Shown one piece after another: positions 59,988-64,000 of a DNA stretch of 64,000 nt. The notes under the pieces were generated by a model, which saw only the letters and a list, made by a program, of their open reading frames with translations, did no database searches and was not told the origin of the DNA. Numbering within the stretch: the stretch's first letter is position 1; each line of letters begins with the position of its first letter. Where the stretch lies: positions 62,001 to 126,000 of the forward strand of contig MU119274.1 in the NCBI GenBank assembly GCA_014904845.1, written 5' to 3'. This DNA comes from Acephala macrosclerotiorum (lineage: Eukaryota; Ascomycota; Leotiomycetes; Helotiales; Mollisiaceae). The translations under genes were made by a program, and so were the position numbers.

Positions 59988-62900
59988 CTAGATTCCGGCC
60001 CCAGAGTGATTGAACACGCAGTATCCGGTACAAGTACATTCTTCATGTGGCCCGTGCTGGTATACATACCAGATCAAGCCTTCGTCCTCTAAGAGAGCTT
60101 TAAGATTAGACCTTGTTTCACTCCTCCGATACACTTCCAAATATCTGTCTCTCAGCATGGTTGTGACGTCTTGTGGTCGACGGTTCGTCAAAAGTTTTAC
60201 CACCGCATCGCTCAAATAAACCGAGTCTTTGTCAGACACGGCACGGTAATACTCGGTGCCATTGGTCAATGCAATGATACGTGGTTTTGCAGCGGTGTCG
60301 ATTAGCTTTGCTTTGGCACGGATGGAGGTGACGTGTTCTAGGTTGCAGCATTTTTCTTGTGAATGCCCAGTCTTACATATTGCTTCCTCGAGCTGGTACA
60401 CCAAGGCATCGATGAGAATGTATGCCGGGACGAGAAGGATGCAGAACTTAGACATGTCTTCCTCTTCCTCGTCCTCCTCTTCCTCTAACCTAGGTATCTC
60501 ACTAATTGAGACGAATTCAGCTTCCCCGGAATCTAGAATACGGATATTGAGATTTACCAGATCCGAGGTGTTAGCTCCATGCCTTAGGAAGCCATCCATA
60601 GCATGGCACACTCTCTGAATGCTCAGCTGCGTGGCAGAATGCAAATTCGCCTGTAGAATTTGTGCTAGAAGCACGCGGAAGGGGCTCGCAATCAGCCAAC
60701 AGAACGTGCTCCTTGGGGGGAACATTAGAACACAGCCCTTGTAGTTGGGGTCTGCGCCCCGATCAAGTAAATCTTCCGCTAGCGCAACGTCGTCTTGAGA
60801 AGGGTTGAGTTTGTGCGCGACTCGTGCTGAGATTGCAAGAAGAATATCAGACTTAAGTTGATCACAGATCTCTCTTTTGACTAATGCCTCCATGACATAT
60901 CTGGATAAACGAAAACAAGCGGCGTAGACAAGGAACTCATCTTTCTGCAAAATCCTGGATGTGTTTCTGCCATCCCAGAAGAGCGTTAAGGCCCCCGAGT
61001 AACCAGAAATTTCTAAAAATGTCGCAATTTCTTGCAACTGCGCATCTAGAGCAGAATTTTGACAAGAGCCTGACAAGTGCCATATTTGTGATAGTTCTTG
61101 GGTATACATTTCTAGGCATGGTGCTTTTACAGATTGACAACTTCGAAGTAAATATCGCGTTGATAAGCCTGCTCTGAAAAGCTTCATGTATAGAGACTGC
61201 TCCGATGTTACATCAGCACTGAGGATAGCGCCCCCTTCTGCCGTGTCTGTCAAGAAATCGAACGCAGTTCGGTGGATGAATCTGATAGTCTGCGACCCAT
61301 CGCCGAATGGGATGACTGTGCTGAATTCGGGTCTTGGATGTTGCCTTTTCACGCTAAGGCGGGTGGGTTCAGGTTGGTCAACTATTTCAAGCAGGCCGGC
61401 ACATCGTGTCCGAATAAGGCGGATGGTGTCACGGCAAGAGTTGGCCAATTTTTCAGCGGTAGGGATGGCGAGTTCAAGCCGGAACTCGAATGAAGCCATT
61501 GCTATGGCCATCTCGAATACTGTTATGTCTGGTTGCGTGAGACAAGTGGGCCTCCCTCTCATCTGTTCCCAAGGCGCTCTCAGGCTTGCGATGACCAGCT
61601 TTAAGTACAAGGCAGCGCTTTGGCGATAGACGGCATGGTCTTCATTAAACCGGGTCCACATATCCATGTATAGGCGAGCCAGGTCTGGAGGTAAGCATTC
61701 TACCCGCTGTGCGACTTCTTCCAAATGGTCTTCGTTATCAAGGCCGGCATTGAGGCACTTCACGGCAAGGCACAGCCAGAGAAACACGCCTTCAGCCTTC
61801 CTAATCAGCCCACGAATAATCTCATGACGGGCTTGTTCATGTTGGTTTCCCGAATAGAGAGTCGGAAGCTGTAATCTCCCTTCAGCATACGTCCATAGGT
61901 CTTCTAGCGTCAAATCTTGGATTCGCAGCTGAGGATACCTTCCAAGTCGCTTCACAATTGGTGGCTCTGGCCGGCTGGATAGACACAGTTTCGTTGAGGG
62001 CGATTGCTTGATCACGTCCACAACTTCAAAGAGCTCGAAGATGCCATCCCTTGGGTCCACTTCGTCAAGTCCATCCATGAAAATACACAGCGGCCTTCCG
62101 AAATTTTGCGAAGTCTGAAAACAGACTTGCTTGAGCTCTAATATAGCCCAATCAGTGTAGGCTTCTTTCCGCATGACGTCGTTAAAGTGAGATGCGATGT
62201 ATTCAATTAGTGCATCGTTAGCCTCCACCAACTGATACAGTAAGGAGCACAGAAGACCCTTGATATTTTGCTGCATAAGGGATCCGGGACGCCAGAAGAA
62301 GTGTGAGACCAGAACAGTTTCACTGTTCCACACATCAAGAGCGAGTTTCGTCCTTGCGTCAGAGAGAAAGTACTTGACGAGGGTTGTCTTCCCAGCTCCT
62401 GGTTTTCCGCTGATCCAGTAGACTGGGCTGTCTGATCGAAGCCAGTCGCCAAAGCTATCCCATGGCGTGTCGCAAATACCAGAGCCTGAGATGACTTGAT
62501 ATCTCCTCAAGGCACGTGGCTCATTGCTCTCCGGGTTGCTTGATTTACCGCTGCCATCGTTGCTGTCCCCGCCTTCATCAACCTCGTCTTCCCCGAAAGC
62601 TTCCTCTCCAAAGGCCCACCGGAACGTCTGGGGAAACGATTCAGTAACCTGGTGGCGCCTTTCATTCATTCCTGGGAATTTCAAGCACTTCAGAAGACGG
62701 TCGCGATCGCGATGCTCTTGTCGTTTCTCATCCAAATGGAGGTCGTGCAGACCTTTACTAAGGGTTGCCATAGTAGAACTAACTGCCTCGCTGACATGCC
62801 TCTTGATGTCTTTTGCAAAATGCCGGACTTCGGCCGTGTTGATATTCATACTGCTCTCAAGCCTAGAAACTCCAGATGAGATCTGATGTCTGGTTCTCAA

Positions 62901-63508
62901 CGACTCTGTTGAAATGATTCCTGTCACGGTCCGTTGGCCTGCCTGGTAATTGAGAAGAAATAGTCGAAAGTCTGCGTCTAAAGCATCCAACTTCGGTTGG
63001 GTCAAGTCCATGCGGTTACTAACAAGCTATTGATTAGTGATTCTTGTTAAGTAACACCGCGGGGAGGCATTCATAGGAATACTTGCCATATTCTCACAAG
63101 CAAACCTGCCTCCATAAGCTTCTGGATATCATCCAGTTTCCGCTCCAGTGTCTCGAGCCTCCGTTTTCTCCAGTTGGTCTTGGCTGCAATTTTAAGGCTC
63201 GAGGCCAGACTGCCCTTTTTAGCATGTCCGGTGATGAAGCCGACCTCATCCTGCAAGTCCCGGGAGGCAGCCTGACATTTCTTCAGGACGTCGTAAAGTT
63301 GCTGGTCATCTCTAGATCGGAAATTCGCTGTATCTAGCTCATGGATCTGGGATGAAAAGCGGCCGAGGAAGACCGCGTTCTCTGCCAATTCTGGATCGAC
63401 ACTGCTTCCGGTGCGATAAACCTTCTTGCATAGGCTAATCGTCTCCCAGCTGAAACTGATCACTTGAAATATGCTGCAAACAGCGGCCAAGGTCTCTAGG
63501 CCTGCCAT
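59988..63508 (-). CDS. Fungal STAND NTPase (NACHT-like) protein
   Basis: CDS is complement(join(59988..63026, 63083..63508)), 1154 residues. The 56-bp intron (GTATTC...CAATAG) joins phase 0 to phase 0. The N-terminal MAGLETLAAVCSIFQVISF start is typical of the fungal STAND N-terminal (helical, Helo-like) domain, so I chose 63508 over the in-frame ATG at 63637. The NTPase part has P-loop ISGKPGAGKTTLVK (about 347-360), Walker B CIFMDGLDEVD (456-466) and the LCLSSRPEP sensor strand. The preceding FPQTFRWAF and DTPWDSFGDWLRSDSPVYW motifs are family-typical. The C-terminal half has no clear repeat domain beyond an ankyrin-like ALAEDLLDRGADPNYKG. Probable role in nonself recognition or programmed cell death. 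Confidence 0.88.
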
Positions 63509-64000
63509 CGTTATGAGTCTCTTATACCCCACCAATACTGTCCGAAAGGGAAAAGAAAAGAGCAACTGGAACAACAGGAAGCTTTGTGAGGCTGTCGAGG
63601 CTGGGATGTTCTGGGCTGATGCCTGCCCGAAAGGCATCCATGCAGCTAAAGTTAAAGATAGAAAGTGGAGTTTTTTCTAGTAACAAGCGAGATCACGTGA
63701 TACTGGCTAAGCTGCAGCTGTCACAGGTGGGATTTTTTTATTTGTTTCTTAATTAATAGACTAATAGACTGAGCCAAGGGCTGGTTGTCACAAGATGACG
63801 TTGAATTATGAGGCTGAATAACTTAATCACGTGCAATTGAGTCAGACGGGATCCAAATCGGCTCCGGTAGAGACCCTTGTAAGCTTAATAGGATATTACT
63901 ATCCCCCCCCCTGCGCAAACCAAGGTGGAGCCCTTTTACATCACACTTCCAGGGGGTAGTCCAAGGTATTTCCAGCCAATCACATATTATTGAATCTTTT
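63509..64000. other. Upstream region of STAND gene
   Basis: Upstream of the chosen start. The frame stays open to an ATG at 63637, giving 43 extra residues if used. CACGTG sites are at 63694-63699 and 63828-63833. No other gene is visible before the window ends. Confidence 0.4.

Overview
The window is nuclear DNA of a filamentous ascomycete (Pezizomycotina). Genes carry short introns of about 47-141 bp with GTRNGT-type donors and CTRAY-type branch points. The gene set is typical of the group: HET proteins, fungal NLR/STAND proteins, a Zn2Cys6 regulator, 2EXR proteins. Long AT-rich blocks hold repeat copies that differ from each other almost only by C-to-T and G-to-A changes, as RIP (repeat-induced point mutation) produces. 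The class cannot be fixed from sequence alone; Leotiomycetes is only a guess.

Layout. 1-14 kb is housekeeping: a 2EXR gene and a relic of a second one, SEC16 (ER exit sites) and NEO1 (P4-ATPase flippase). The last two are divergently transcribed from a shared 0.7 kb promoter, and both act in the early secretory and endosomal pathway. 14-17 kb holds two small unknown genes. 17.5-21.6 kb is one large HET-domain gene with a coiled coil inserted in the HET domain. 22.4-23.3 kb is a broken omega-like glutathione S-transferase. 24.2-28 kb is a divergent pair, a Zn2Cys6 regulator and an ABCG half-transporter, with CCG/CGG palindromes between them. 28.4-30.3 kb encodes a secreted DUF3494 (ice-binding-like) protein with a Ser/Thr-rich tail. 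32.8-33.5 kb is a broken GNAT acetyltransferase.

33.7-46.6 kb and 52.6-57.0 kb are RIP-degraded isochores of nested transposons. A direct-repeat pair looks like LTRs. A TIR-type element ('T') is present in opposite orientations. One T copy is split by an LTR-like repeat ('R2'), which is itself split by a non-mutated 774-bp element with TA target duplication. Between the isochores sits an intact patatin/NB-ARC/TPR NLR gene. Just beyond the second isochore lies a HET gene with one continuous frame broken by three stops that fit RIP-type transitions. It is followed by an intact STAND NTPase gene.

The right-hand 17 kb (47-63.5 kb) therefore reads as a nonself-recognition cluster embedded in and eroded by RIP-active repeats. 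Gene models were spliced by hand. Each main multi-exon model keeps frame and ends on a stop, but there is no transcript support.
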